DNA of 64,000 nucleotides from Hydra vulgaris (Eukaryota; Cnidaria; Hydrozoa; Anthoathecata; Hydridae), in the NCBI RefSeq assembly GCF_038396675.1, contig NC_088928.1:17509501-17573500 (forward strand). The letters are read 5' to 3'. This document shows, piece after piece, positions 31,127 to 42,728 of the stretch. Each line of letters starts with the position of its first letter. Position 1 is the stretch's first letter. The position numbers and the translations under genes are program-made. Below the pieces are notes generated by a model. That model ran no database searches and was not told where the DNA came from. It saw only the letters and a program-made list of their open reading frames with translations.

Positions 31127-33652
31127 CAGTGTTGTATCCATTACTTTAGATTTCGTAATAATTAATTTGGCCATTACTTTTCACTGGAAAAGTAATGATT
31201 ACTTTCTCTATTACTTTTTAATGGTGCAGTAATAATTACTTTTCCATTACTTTCGACATGTAATCATTACTTTCCATTACTATTCATTGAAAGATGCACG
31301 AAAAAAATTAAAACAATTATAAAAGAATTAAAACAATTATGCATTATAATACATATAATATTCTATCATCTATGGCTGTGCCATATAATTAGAATAGGTA
31401 TTTAATAAAAGTCTGTGTGTCTATGGACTGCTTGTGCTTATCAAGAAGCTGACATCTGCAGTGCAAATGCACGAAGCAAAACATTGAAATTTATAAATTA
31501 TAATAATTTGAGGTTTTATAACTTAATCTTTCCATTTTGTTTCAGTAATAAAAGTTTTTCAAACAAATCATCGCTCAGTCTGTTTCTCCGCTTTGTCATA
31601 ATTAATGATTCGTTTCTAAAAAGTCTTTCAACATGAGCACTTGATGGCAGTGTGGTGTTGTATTTAAGAAAAACTTACTTGACTGCTTGATGGCGGTGGA
31701 GCATGGCCAAAGTACGGTCTGAATCCTGTAGAAGGCTGTCACATGACATTATATTTGGTTTGCTAACTTCAGAGAAAAGGAAATCATCTTCATTATTTTC
31801 AGTTGGAACGTTCTGAGCATCTTTGTCTTTTAGGGAATCTTAGATTTTTTCTTTAAATTTTAAGGAATCTTAGATTTTTTCTTTAAATTTTGTAGCTTGT
31901 GCATTCAATAGATGCACAGACTTTTCCTTCGCGACTATATTTTGTGTCCGGGCTAATTTGATTTTTGGATGTGAAATTGATGGTTACTTTGATAATCCAG
32001 AATTTATCCTATAGCCAGGATAAATTCTTGTGCCATATATCTGATATCTGCATTTTGGAGCTTTGTTCAAACTGACTGGATTGTTGGAAGTACGTATGCC
32101 AATTAGCAATTAGCTCCACCTTGTAAAATTACAACAGCAGTTGCCACAGGTTCAAACAACATAACATATTCCTTGAGAAAAGCCAAATAGTTCTGCAAAA
32201 ATACTGGAAGTTCTAATGTAGAGCAGACGTTTTTGATCAGCCTTAAGAATCTTCTTGAGAGCATTCTCTGATTCCGAATCTCCGTTCAAGTTAAAATCTG
32301 ATTGCCCGGTGCCGGATCCTCGTTCTTCTTACCAACATCGACACTCTGGAAGATACGGAATGCTTTTATCATATTTGATGCATTATCCGTGCACGTCTTC
32401 ACAACTTTCTGTTCAACAGCATAACGTGCATGCACTTGATGTATTACTGATGCAATTGCATCAAACAAATGTTTTCCTTTAAATCGTAAACAACCCAAAG
32501 CAGCAGATTTTTGTTCCAAAGTGACAGGATTTAGCCAGTGGCATGTCATTCCTAGAAAATTTTCGGTTATGACTGCTTCAGATATCAGCAGTAGTACAGA
32601 CATAATCAATACTGCAAAGATGTTCCTTGATTGCAAGACACATCGTGTCATAATCGGACTTTATGCTTTCTGTCAACGTAAATCTAGATGGTGCAGTTGC
32701 AGATGGACACAATCCAGTCACCAGTGCTTTGAAAGAAAGACATTCGACAGTACGGAGAGGTTTCATCTTTTCAACTATAAAATCTTGAAAGAGTTTGTTA
32801 ACTGTTTGTTGCGAAACATGCTTTGCTGTTGGTTTGCCGAAGTCTGTTAGACGACAATGTTTTGCTGGGTTGCTGATAGTACCTCTGCTTGAATCTTCTG
32901 TTCGTTATCTTTTCAGATCAATTTCCAATTCAGTCAACTTCAATGAATGTGCAGTCTCCAATTAAAGAAAAGCCGTCAATAATTAATACACATTAATTCT
33001 TAAGTCTCATAATATTTTAGTTAAATTGCAAATATTAAAAAAATTATTAAATTAATAACATCAAATAAAATTATGTACACAAAAAATGCACAAAGTTTTA
33101 ATTTTGATGGTTTTAGTTAATAAAAATGATAACATCAACATGTGTAAGTGACCTTTAAATGATTTCTAAAATTTGATGACACTGTTACTCTACCAGATAT
33201 TTTAGATGGTTCTGACTTCGGGTATAGTTTGCATATTCCAACAACATTGTCTGTTGTTTTAAGCGTAGCAGATAATATAGTATTATCTTAGTATGCTATG
33301 ACCCATCTTGTTTATCACAACCACTCGATGAAATTGTCATTACCATAATATTTATTAAATATATTTAAATACTTTATATGGCTTTAGCTATCACAATGTT
33401 AATTTAAACCAAATGGTTTTTGGATCAGGATTATTAATGATGACATGAGGAATATATTAACCAGAGTTAGGATTCCAAAATAGGGGACAAAACAAAAGTA
33501 ATGGATAATTTAATATCACCATTACTCATTACTTTCCAAAAAAAGTAATGATTACATTTTCCATTACTTGCCACAAACCAAGTAATCATTACTTTGTCAT
33601 TACTTTGAAAAAGGTAACCATTACTTTCAGTAATCATTACTATACAACACTG
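31127..33652 (-). mobile_element. hAT transposon with 8-bp duplication, decayed coding region
   Basis: The octamer ACAACTTT flanks both ends (31119-31126, 33653-33660). Termini are inverted repeats CAGTGTTGTA, with many AGTAATCATTAC/ATTACTTT words inside each end. Length 2526 bp. Minus-strand coding remains: FKALVTGLCPSATAPSRFTL and MCLAIKEHLCSIDYVCTTADI, a stop where Trp is expected, LGMTCHWLNPVTLEQKSAAL and VVKTCTDNASNMIKAFRIF, and near 31680-31500 the dimerisation region NTTLPSSAHVERLFRNESLI with RRNRLSDDLFEKLLLLKQN. A 27-bp direct duplication sits at about 31837-31893. Several frameshifts; inactive. Confidence 0.9.
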
Positions 33653-34129
33653 ACAACTTTTAAGCCAATTAACTTTTTACACAGATATACGCCAAATGGC
33701 GCTGTGAAGGGAATCTGCGAAAAGATTTTTTCGGAGTTTTATACCCAAAAATGCTGAATCTTTGATTTCCTATTTTTAGGTAATAATATATATAATAGGT
33801 ATTATAACATATATATAATATATATATATAATAACAAACATATATATACATATATATATATAATAACAAAATTTATATCAAAGTTTGTATCAATATTATA
33901 TTAATGTATCAATATTATATCAATGTATTGTTATGAATCTGATTCGTAATAGTTTTGTATATATATTTTATTTTTCACGATAATAAATGTATATTTTATA
34001 TGGTATACCTGGAGAAGATAAATAAAAAATAAAAAAATATAAAATAATAGCTTAATGATAATAATCAAAGTAATTATTACATTTTTTATTTGTAATCAAA
34101 ATAATTATAAGGTTTTACTAATGAAATTC
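33653..34129. other. Short flank with AT microsatellite
   Basis: Sequence to about 33780 seems continuous with that left of the hAT; the rest is AT-rich with short TA runs. No gene seen. Confidence 0.4.
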
Positions 34130-36005
34130 TTTTTTTTTTTTTTTTTAGTAGTATATATTTTGCTGTTCAATAAAATCAGTTACATAAGAGTTTTAAGTAA
34201 AAAATATAAATAAATAAGACAATTTAAAAAAACAGACCGGGGCTCAAAGAAGAAATGGATGATTGGGTGATGCAATACCACCTCAATCTTTTCATAGAGC
34301 CCCTTAAAAAAAAAAATATCGTCAAAATGTTTTTATAAACTGCAGATAATAGTAAGATGTAAAATTTCCAAATTAAATACTCAAAGATAAAAAATATATA
34401 AACCAATACATGAATAACTATAAAAAGTGCAGAAATGTTTAGAAAAAACTCATCGGATTTATTTTTATTCCTCAAAATTAAATTAAAATGTGTTTTTTTG
34501 CTTGAAACGTAAATGAGATTTTACCATATTTTTTTGCTTGAAACGTAAATGAGATTTTACCATATCTTTTTGAGCATTTTTTTTTTAAATATAATTCCAT
34601 ATCTTCGTCCACTAAGGGTTTAGTGTGCTCCACTCGTTTTTTGCCGTATATAATTCTACACGCATGTTTTTGAAAACTAAGTATTTTTTTAAGTTTTGTA
34701 GGTTGCGTGCCACCCCATGTAACATTAGAATTATTAATAAAACAATGAATTAAAGCAAAGTAAATTAATTTAAAGCATAGCATATTAACATAAGGACAAA
34801 TTCGGTACCTCATACTGATGGTTTTTGATTGTAAATATTTAATATGGGGATGCCAAGATAAATGCTTGTCAGCAAGTATTCCTAAGAACTTTATAGAGTC
34901 TTTCTGTTTTATTTCTTTATTATATAAAAATAGATCTAGTAGTTTAGGGGGAAGGTTTTGTTCTTGCGAATTTTAATGAAATAATGTATACTTTGTTTTT
35001 TTTACGTTTAATGAGAGTTTATTTGCTTTAAACCAATCATTTATCTTATTTAATTCAAAGTTCATGTCAGCATAAAGTTACTTGATACTATAGTTGGAAA
35101 TGCATTACTTAACTCATTATATAAACTAAGAATAAGAGAGGGCCTCGTATTGACTCTTGTGGTACTTTTTTTTTTTTCTTTTTTTTTTTTGATGTGTAAG
35201 TATATACAAACCGTTTGTTAATAACAAGATATATATGTGAGAAGAATGGGGCGAGAAAAAGACTAATATGTCTTTACACAGGATTTTAAGAATTCCGTAT
35301 TCTTTGTCTTGAATATATTGTGTTCTATCAGTAAGGTAACTTACTAATCACCATATAATACTCTAACTTTTCTAACAAAATGCAATAAACGGTGTCAAAA
35401 GCTTTAGTTAGATCAATGATTATAACTTAGGTTGTTTGGTTTTCCATTAAAGCCATTATTTATTTGATCAACTAGTTCAATAATGGTATATTCAGCTGAA
35501 TGATTTTTCTGAAATCCAAATTGTTTTAGATTAAAAAAAAAATTGGTTTTTGTGAAATTGGCAAAGGTTCTATTATAAATTACACGTTCTAATATCTTTG
35601 AAAATTCAGAAAGCTATGGGCCTGTAGTTGGAAAATGTATGGGCAGAAAGATATGGGCCTGTAGTTGGAAACATTTGAATGATTATTATTTTTATAAATT
35701 GACCTACTAATGCTTTTTTTATTTGAAATTAGTATCTTACTGGGAATATCGTCAAATCCTGATAATTTTTTTTTTTTTTTATGGAAGCAAAAGCGATTCA
35801 ATTCTTTTAATGTCAAGTCAAAATCATACAACGTTTTGCAATTTGACAGTGTGTGATAGGTTTTATAAGAATTAAAGGATGGTATATTTTTCTTAGCTAG
35901 ATCAAGTCCAACATTTATGAAATATATATAAAACTCTTTAGATATTTTTTTAGGACATAATAAATCATTATCATTTTTATTATTCGTTTTGGTAGCAAAG
36001 AAGTT
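34130..36005 (-). mobile_element. CR1-like LINE, copy B (RT to 3' end)
   Basis: Read down from 36005: ISKEFYIYFINVGLDLAKKN (linker), KKLSGFDDIPSKIL, NVSNYRPISF, a QFGFQKN....IIELVDQINNGFN segment, KINDWFKANKLSLNVKKTKY, then KFLGILADKHLSWHPHIKYL and the C-terminal VTWGGTQPTKLKKILSFQKH with ACRIIYGKKRVEHTKPLV. An internal ~38-bp tandem duplication near 34495-34562 repeats KYGKISFTFQAKK. A poly-A tail (poly-T on the plus strand, 34129-34146) marks the 3' end. Same family as copy A at 19495-21060. Many stops and shifts. Confidence 0.8.
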
Positions 36006-37040
36006 TTATTTTTATTTTTTCCTAATATAGAAAAGACCGAGTCTAGTTGACTCGGATTTTACTCTATGAGCTCTGAAGCCCTAAGAGCACATTTTTCTGA
36101 AAATATTAAAGTGTAGTCTCAAAGAGTATAAACTTGGGTAACTTATAAAAGTTGCACTCATTTACAAAAAAAAAATTCTTGGGGCCTTCCCGGGCCCTTA
36201 AAAATAAAGATAAAAAAATTGCATTAACTTACCCCTCCACGGGGTAAGCTGGCGCAAACTATAATAGTGATAATGTACTATTAAGTGCAAAATTAATAGA
36301 AATTTTTTTACTATTATTTTTGGCAACAATTTTAATCCAAAAATTTAATATTACTTTTAGCTGGTACCAAATATTAGTACGTATAACAGCCAAAACAGTA
36401 GCCCACTTTTTATCTGTAAAAAAAAGCCTAAAAAAAAGATTTTTTCATTTTTTTGCAAGAATAAATTTTTTCAGCATTGTTAAAAGTTAAAAAAAAAATT
36501 AATTTCATAAAAACATGTTTTTTTCCATAGTAAATGGTATGAGCCAACTTAACCCGTGAAAACTTTGCAAACTTACCCCAAAAGCCTTTTTTTCAATAAA
36601 CAGCCTGTAGATCCTGAAAAATGGCAACTTTGAAAAAAAAGTCTAACTAAATAAAGTCTAACTGGAAATAGCAAACCAATTGTGACTGAAATTTTTACAA
36701 TAATTTTTTTTTCATACAACTAACTATTTTCTTTGCAAAGTAAAAAGGAAGCGATGTTCCAAAAGTTACGTTTTTGTCCAAAAAACACATAAATCTTAAA
36801 ATTTCCCATGCGCATGCGCGAATCCTAACGAATCCTGTGAATGATGAAATGGTCAATTAGGAAAGTTCTATGCAATTTTCGTCACTTTCTGATGAAAGGC
36901 TCTGAAGATAAACGCGGATCGTCAACTTACCCCTGCTGCCAACTAGCCCCTATCATTGATTACTGCCAATTTTTTTTCAGTATCCAGCTTACATTTTGTA
37001 AATTGTTTACTGCAATATTTTTTTTAGTTTTTTTTTAGAA
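36006..37040. other. Unclassified insertion between two LINE segments
   Basis: LINE coding remains stop near 36005 and resume near 37050, so the intervening ~1 kb is probably an insertion. It holds several AACTTACCCC words (36229, 36570, 36924), a small palindrome ACTTACCCCTCCACGGGGTA near 36231 and a GC-rich GGGCCTTCCCGGGCCC near 36181. No coding frame I can support. The repeated TTACCCC words suggest transposase binding sites of a non-autonomous DNA element. Confidence 0.45.
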
Positions 37041-37049
37041 GATCGATAT

Positions 37050-37600
37050 AAAAGTATTTGTATGTTTTATAGTTGTTTTCATTAATTGTGCTTTTATTTT
37101 TAAGAAATTTATTATACAACTTTTGTTTGGTTTTAGAGCATTTTATAAGTGTTTAATCCATCCAGGGATAGGCAAGTGTTTTCATTTTTACTTTTAATAC
37201 TTCATTAAGACAAGCTTCATTAAAAATCTCTTGAAATTTGTTTAAAAATAAATTACATGCTTCATTTGCATTTTGACTTTTATAAACATCACTCTATATA
37301 TAATTTGTTTGTTAGATTAGTTTTACTAAAAGTTGAAAGGTTGCGTTTATTTATATTTAAAATTTTTTAGTTGATCCTTAGGAATAGCTTTTATATATTT
37401 AAGTTAATGTATATTGGGAAATACCAGTCTTAATTATTCCTGCCTCAAATGACGTTTCTAAGTAATTTTTAATAAAAATATTATCGATTGCAGTTAAAGA
37501 AGTTCTATTTACACGAGTCGGTTTATTAATTACTGACAAAACATTGTATATATATAAAATGTCAAAAAAAAAAACATTTTTGGAAATTTCTGATATGTTA
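37050..37600 (-). mobile_element. LINE endonuclease and linker segment (5' part of copy B)
   Basis: The minus-strand frame encodes VINKPTRVNRTSLTAIDNIF and IKNYLETSFEAGIIKTGIS, the typical end of an apurinic-type endonuclease domain (TAIDNIF....GII..DISDH). Broken frames follow with SQNANEACNLFLNKFQEIFN. Its position and orientation fit the missing upstream part of copy B. Confidence 0.65.
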
Positions 37601-37658
37601 ATAAAAAATATTATGGTGTGTAATATGTGTAATATAAAGTGTATAATACTAATATTAG

Positions 37659-37952
37659 GGTGTGTATTCAAATGGAAAATATATCCTCACTGATCCAGCT
37701 ATTCATTCATTTGATCAGCAGTTTGGGTCAACTGATCTTGGTACATTGGGTATGGAAAGGGTTTTAGGAAACCATAAATGTAATATTATTTGCAGTGTAC
37801 TTGGATTAGATAATCCTATGAAAAACGAATATGTTCAACCTGGTCAAAGGCCTACGACTTACTCATTCCAAGTGACAGAGGAGATGCTCTTAAGAAAGGC
37901 TAATGGTGGAAAAAGCAACTATTTTAAATTTTTAGACCCAATTTTTGAATAA
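37659..37952 (+). CDS. Alpha-kinase domain, exon 2 (C-terminal)
   Basis: Starts GGT GTG TAT after AG, in phase 0 with exon 1, so the junction reads CDLQ|GVYSNGKYILTDPAIHS and rebuilds the family's DLQG(V)...LTDP.IHS signature. Then FGSTDLGTLGMERVLGNHKC and NIICSVLGL; HKCNIIC is the HxCx3C part of the alpha-kinase zinc site, and the His of AIHS is the likely further ligand. It ends at TAA 37950-37952 after 97 residues; the last 30 residues are a non-conserved tail. Together the exons give about 289 codons, a kinase-domain-only protein. All recognisable motif residues are kept, so without the TAG in exon 1 it would look functional. Confidence 0.9.
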   Translation, partial: GVYSNGKYILTDPAIHSFDQQFGSTDLGTLGMERVLGNHKCNIICSVLGLDNPMKNEYVQPGQRPTTYSFQVTEEMLLRKANGGKSNYFKFLDPIFE

Positions 37953-38351
37953 ACTGTTTTAATATTTAAAAAGATTTTTTTTTGTAATACTTGATAAAGA
38001 ATATTTATTAGTAAATCGACAAGAAAACTTATTAGTTATTCTTTTTGGTAGAAATTCTAAAATTGAAAATCTTTAATACCATGGAAATATTGTGATAAAA
38101 AGAAACGAGTAGGCTTTTTAAAAACTATTAGGGAGATATAGAGCTTTTTAATGATTTTTAAAATTTCTAATAAAAAACTCTAATGATTTCATTTTAATGA
38201 CGCATTCAAAGGTTATATTTTTAAAATCTATAAGTGCAAACTATAAGTCTATAGTAATATAAAAATATATATAGTAATATATAATATATAAAATATATAG
38301 TAATATAAAAAGTCTATGATAATATAAAAATATAATAAAAACTATAAGTCC
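37953..38351. other. Downstream flank, AT-rich
   Basis: No gene is seen; several near-repeats of TATAGTAATATAAAAA occur at 38260-38335. Confidence 0.4.
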
Positions 38352-38497
38352 TAAAAACTATACGTGCAAACTAGGCCAAAAAAGGTGTGCAGATTACTCT
38401 GTTCATGTGTTTAAGACAACATATTATGTCATCTTAAACAGCATGAACAGGGTAATCTGCACACTTTTTATGGCCTAGTTTGCATTTATAGTTTTTA
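38352..38497. mobile_element. 146-bp palindromic element
   Basis: The arms of about 65 bases pair almost perfectly; they start TAAAAACTATACGTGCAAAC and contain GGTGTGCAGATTAC and CTGTTCATG. The loop is short. Non-coding. It has the form of a foldback or MITE insertion. Confidence 0.9.
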
Positions 38498-38534
38498 CGG
38501 ATTTAATTTAGGCAATCAAGGCAATTAGAGCAGC

Positions 38535-38710
38535 TAGGGTGCAGTGGTTGCGCACTTATCTCAGAAAAGAAGGATCCATGATTTGAACCCTACCTCTGGG
38601 CAAGTTTTGCAACCTTGGTTAAGAAGGAAGCGTGAACCTCCTATTAAATGCTCTTCTGCGGTTCTCTGTGATAAGACTGTATGGACTTCTTGGAGCACCA
38701 AAAAAAAAAA
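38535..38710 (+). mobile_element. tRNA-derived SINE with poly-A
   Basis: GGGTGCAGTGGTTGCGCAC fits an A box in tRNA context, and GATTTGAACCC about 45 bases on fits a B box. A tRNA-unrelated body follows (GCGTGAACCTCCTATTAAAT, TGTGATAAGACTGTATGGAC, TTCTTGGAGCACC) and ends in a run of 15 A. The body is repeated at 42729-42813, confirming a mobile family. Confidence 0.75.
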
Positions 38711-39447
38711 AAAAAAGTTATCAGTTTTAAAAGGAAAAAAAAAAAGGAGATTTATGTCTTGGTGCTGGTTTTTCAAAAGTATTACTGTTTATCAATTAAA
38801 CCATTTAATATTATCCGTACCTGATTACCAGCTAAAGTATAAATTAAAAAAAACAAAAAGAAAACAAAATAGTAAATTATAAAAACTTTTTTCTAATTAA
38901 TTAGAAAAAAAAAACTATTGTTTTTAAAATTTACCTTGAAAATTTTAGATCAATCGTCAGAATTTTTATTTAACCACGAGTCTCACGGTAAAACCAGGAG
39001 AGTAAAAATTTATTGATAAAAATACTAGCAAAAATCTACTGGATTTAAAGTCACAGTTCTATTCTTTAATGATTCTATTAATTGAATTTTAAAACGATTC
39101 AAATTGTCTACACAACAATATAATTATTGTGCAGACAATCGACACTATTTTAGTTAAAAGTACTATAATGTAGTATAATGTTTTGTGACATGGTACAACA
39201 AGTCTTTTGTCAAAGAATCAAATGAGCCTAATAAATTATAAGTTATAATAGAAAATACATTTGTACCAATTACTTGTATATGATTGTATTAATTGTACTA
39301 TAAATATGTTATTTAATTTTTCAAAATCAAAATGCTTGGAACATTATTTAATAGATCAAAAAATAGTGTAGCATTAGAAAATAAAATCATTAACTATTTC
39401 ACTCTGAACCTGTGGAAAGTGACGACGTTCGAATAAAAACATTCATA
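38711..39447. other. Interval with a small palindrome, no gene
   Basis: AT-rich. A 35-base palindrome with TTGTCTACACAACAAT / ATTGTGCAGACAA arms lies at about 39106-39140. Lysine-rich frames here come from A-runs. Confidence 0.5.
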
Positions 39448-39556
39448 CCCAGTGGGCACGGGACGTAAAAAAGACGTCTTTTAAACGTCTTTTGAAAATT
39501 TTGGACGTCTTTTGAACGTTCAAGCGAGGTCTTTTTTAAGTCCTGCACCCACTGGG
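39448..39556. mobile_element. 109-bp MITE, CCCAGTGGG ends, TA duplication
   Basis: Ends CCCAGTGGGCACGGGACGTA and, reverse-complemented, CCCAGTGGGTGCAGGACTTA, each flanked by TA (39446-39447, 39557-39558). The interior repeats GACGTCTTTT words. Non-coding. Related to the palindromic element at 4008-4152. Confidence 0.9.
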
Positions 39557-39559
39557 TAG

Positions 39560-40200
39560 ACGTAAGAAATTTAAAAACTGTTGTTGCTACTGATGTATAC
39601 GACGCGATTGTAAGTTGCTACAAAAACTTATCGAACGAATTGAGAAAATAGTTTGAAAATAAAGTAAAAATTAAGGTTCTATTAACGGACGAAATAATTA
39701 AAGTGTTAAAGTTATTCTTGGGGAAAATATGTCCTTCTCAGTATTTGTATAGTATATTTTCAATTGCTTAGAGCTTACACTAAAATATGTTTTATCAAGG
39801 ACGGTTTTTGAAAATGTCGATATATTATTTTTTAAAAAGAGCACCCAAAATAAAAACTTTGCTCTTTTAAAAGAGATTCAAAATGCTTACAAAGAAAAAA
39901 ATGGAATTTGACGATGGTGAACTTTAGCCCAAAAAACGTTACGGTACTAGATGGATTTCACAAAAAATTGCTGCTTGGAAAATGTGACTTGATAAGTTGG
40001 AAACTTATATTTAGCACAAATTTTTGTCAAGATCAACCGATTAAAACTAAAGAGCAGGCAACACTTAGCGGTTATATAAGGAAGTGAAATGATAGTAAGA
40101 TACCGTTTCTTTTAACAATGTGTATTAATTTACTTGAAATTCCATCAAAGTTATATGTTTCTATGCAATAGTGATAAAACTGACTGGTTAATACAATGTC
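39560..40200 (+). pseudogene. Degenerate hAT-like (DUF4371-type) ORF fragment
   Basis: Scattered frames give AIVSCYKNLSNELRK, LLKEIQNAYKEK, then KKRYGTRWISQKIAAWKM and LDKLETYI before decay. The K..GTRW..HK..A...+LDK...Y..HL block is typical of hAT-derived proteins with a DUF4371-like region. Four or more stops or shifts within 200 codons. The MITE at 39448 lies at its upstream edge. Confidence 0.4.
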
Positions 40201-40575
40201 ATTCTTGTCAAAAACAAAAGATCGTTAAAATTTATTGAAAAAAAAAGAATTTGAAAACTCTCACAAGTAATATATTTGATTTTAACAGTGTCAAAAAACG
40301 AGGAAAAACATCATTTTCGAGAGAATAAACTAAAAAACTACTTCATCACGTTGAATCCCCTCAAAAAGGGAGTTTTATAAAGGTCTCCATTTTTTGCGCG
40401 AAATTTGAATGTGTGTGCGTAAACATTGTTTCATTAAAATTTAACAGTTCATTAAAAATTTATACATTCCTTTTTAATATTTCTTTCAATAATTTTATAG
40501 ATTGTAAATGAAACAGCAGTATCCATTATTTAAACTCTACACGGCCTGAATAGAATAAATGACAATAAAGTTATA

Positions 40576-42055
40576 GGTAAGACAGGGCAAAATGAGACAG
40601 CGGGGCAAAATGAGACAGATTGCATTTATAATGATCCTTACCTTGCAAGTTATTGTTTTAATGGTTTTTAAAAGTTTAGTTCTGTTCTTAAATTATTTAG
40701 TGTTACAAAAAATATCTTGAGTCACTTTGAAATGAAGAAAATGAAGAGAACGACAACCATTTCATCTCTTGGCTCTATGACAATTACGAATTTCAATTTT
40801 CGATTATATTGATAGTTTATTTCTTTGACAAAATTGTCAGGAAATTACACAATTTCGATGCCAGCATGTTGCGGGACAAAACGATACGTTTTAATTTTTT
40901 TGTTTTACCTATATCAACCATGTTTATTTAGAAAGTTAAATATGGTTAGAAACTATATGAAAAAAATAATTGTGGCAGTTTTTCTGAGCAGAGCATGTTA
41001 TGTTAAAATTAAAAGAAATCTCTTTTAGAAAAGCACCTTTGACATTTAACGTAAATAAAGATGCTTTACACAGAAGGATTTAAAAAAAAATTAAAGAGTC
41101 AATACTATTATTATACTTAAAAAATGGGTCATTTAATTATTGTTTTAAACCGCTTATAACTTTTATAATATAGAATGTGGATCATGGTTATATGAGCATT
41201 CTGGACAAAAATAACAAATGATCATTTTAGATGTATATTCTCTAAAGCCAATCGTAAAACTGCCTCTGTAGAAGTTGCCTGTTCTGGCTTTCGTCCATCT
41301 GGAATTTATCTTTTGTGTCAGGATATAATTACAGACTATAGGTTCAATAATGACAAAAGCTCTAATGCCATCCTACATAAACCTGATAAAATTGATTTAC
41401 AAGTTAACTCAAGCACCTTATTACCATTGTCGTCAGGATGTTCAGAAAATATCGATTTTAATATAGTAATACCCTGCTTTTCTAATATTTCAGCTATTTC
41501 AAAGATCACTTTTTTACCAAGAAAAGGAAAAGAATCACAGATAATAACAACATCACATTATAGAAAATCACTATTTGAATCCTCTGAAAAAACAAAAAAG
41601 TTAAAAGAACAAAAAATAGAATTTAAATGTGCATTAGGAAAGAGTTAAAAAAAAGTGTTAATAGTTTAAGTGTTGAAAACTGGTAATGTTTTTGTAATGG
41701 ATTATGGAGTATGGCTGCAAAAGTATTGAAGTAGAGTCAATGTTTAGAATGTACAACTCGGGCAAATTCGGACTGATGTTAATTTCTGTTAATACTGGTG
41801 AAGCATTATGTGATTTATATGACTAGTGACAGTGTGTCTGATTATATGATTGACTAGTGACAGTTTGATTATGTATTATATTTGTTTGATTATATGTTAT
41901 GTATTATTATTAGCTGTATTATATTATAAAATAATTATTTTGCTAAACCTCTAAATAATCTATTTTGTTAACCATTATTTATTTGAATTACTTTGAAATA
42001 AAAAAATACGTCTCATTTTGCTCCACATAGTGGGGCAAAATGAGACAGGATAGGT
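40576..42055 (+). mobile_element. pogo/Tigger-like element remnant
   Basis: GGGCAAAATGAGACAG occurs twice at the left end (40583-40618). At the right end a palindrome GTCTCATTTTGCTCCAC / GTGGGGCAAAATGAGAC spans about 42010-42047. TA lies outside both ends. The frame from about 41225 to 41648 encodes ASVEVACSGFRPSGIYLLCQ, DIITDYRFNN and, later, a Lys/Pro-rich region with ITTSHYRKSLFES, the pattern seen after the catalytic core in pogo/Tigger/jerky-type transposases (..SGFRATGIYPF....DI..D..F). The catalytic core is not visible between 40620 and 41220, so the element is internally deleted or highly decayed. Confidence 0.6.
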
Positions 42056-42235
42056 GTTGTCAATAAATGATCTCTGGTGACCAAACCACTGCAATTTTGC
42101 AACTCATTTTTTGTAAGGTTATAGTAAGATGGTAGAAGATTTGAAAAATATCGAGTTCTTTTTTCAAAAGTTTTTAAACGGCCTGTATTAGATAAATTAG
42201 TACCTAAGTGTTTCATTTTTCCCCTCGTTACCTTA

Positions 42236-42460
42236 CATGTCCGCTTTCTTTACCCTTGCTATCTAACATAACTTCTTATTACTCTTTACTTGTTTCACTT
42301 TGTTTGTTCACAAGATTCACTTACTCTTAGTCAGTGGAAGCGGATAATGACGCGCTGTAGAAAGCTGAATCATTTTTCTGCAGACTTTGGTATGAGGCTA
42401 ATTGTCATACTTTGGTATGCCAATTAGCCGGACGAGAACAAACCACAATACCAATTTGTA
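42236..42460 (-). repeat. Dispersed hairpin-ended repeat, copy 4 (inverted)
   Basis: The reverse complement matches copies 1 and 3 from GGTTTGTTCTCGTCCGGCTA to the CTTTACTCTTAG-side landmarks, with a local duplication of the ACTTTGGTATG segment near 42387-42420. Confidence 0.6.
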
Positions 42461-42524
42461 TATTCCTTTTATAAATTTTGACGGCAAAATACTTAATGAA
42501 ATGTTCTGTTACTCGGTCACATAA

Positions 42525-42725
42525 CATTGCACGTTCTAACATTTAGTGCTTTGTCTGTCCGCTTTCTCTATGCAATCTTTAAAACTCAATTACTTCTGTC
42601 TTTTACTCTTGTTTACTTCGATTCTTTATAAATTTCACTTATTTTTGGTTCTGATGTGAGTTCTTATGCTTTTTTGTGAGCTGAACTTGTCTTTGCAAAC
42701 CTTGGTATGTGGCCTCTATATGGGA
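42525..42725 (-). repeat. Dispersed hairpin-ended repeat, copy 5 (inverted)
   Basis: The reverse complement shows the same landmarks and the closing GCACTAAATGTTAGAACGTG hairpin. Together with copy 4 it forms a tandem inverted pair. Confidence 0.6.
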
Positions 42726-42728
42726 ATT

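Larger units (their letters stand above)
27101..37658 (+). other. Alpha-kinase intron, 10.56 kb, transposon-filled
   Basis: Donor GTAAGT at 27101; acceptor AG at 37657-37658, preceded by a TACTAAT branch-point-like word at 37646-37652. Within it lie a LINE fragment (28110-28300), two TIR elements (29224-29482, 29534-29815), an unidentified minus-strand exon (29825-30047), a Tc1/mariner-like copy (30270-31080), a hAT (31127-33652) and CR1-like LINE copy B (34130-37600) with an insertion. Stretches 27101-28100 and 28300-29220 show no gene I can support; the first contains a palindrome at 27853-27913. Confidence 0.75.
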
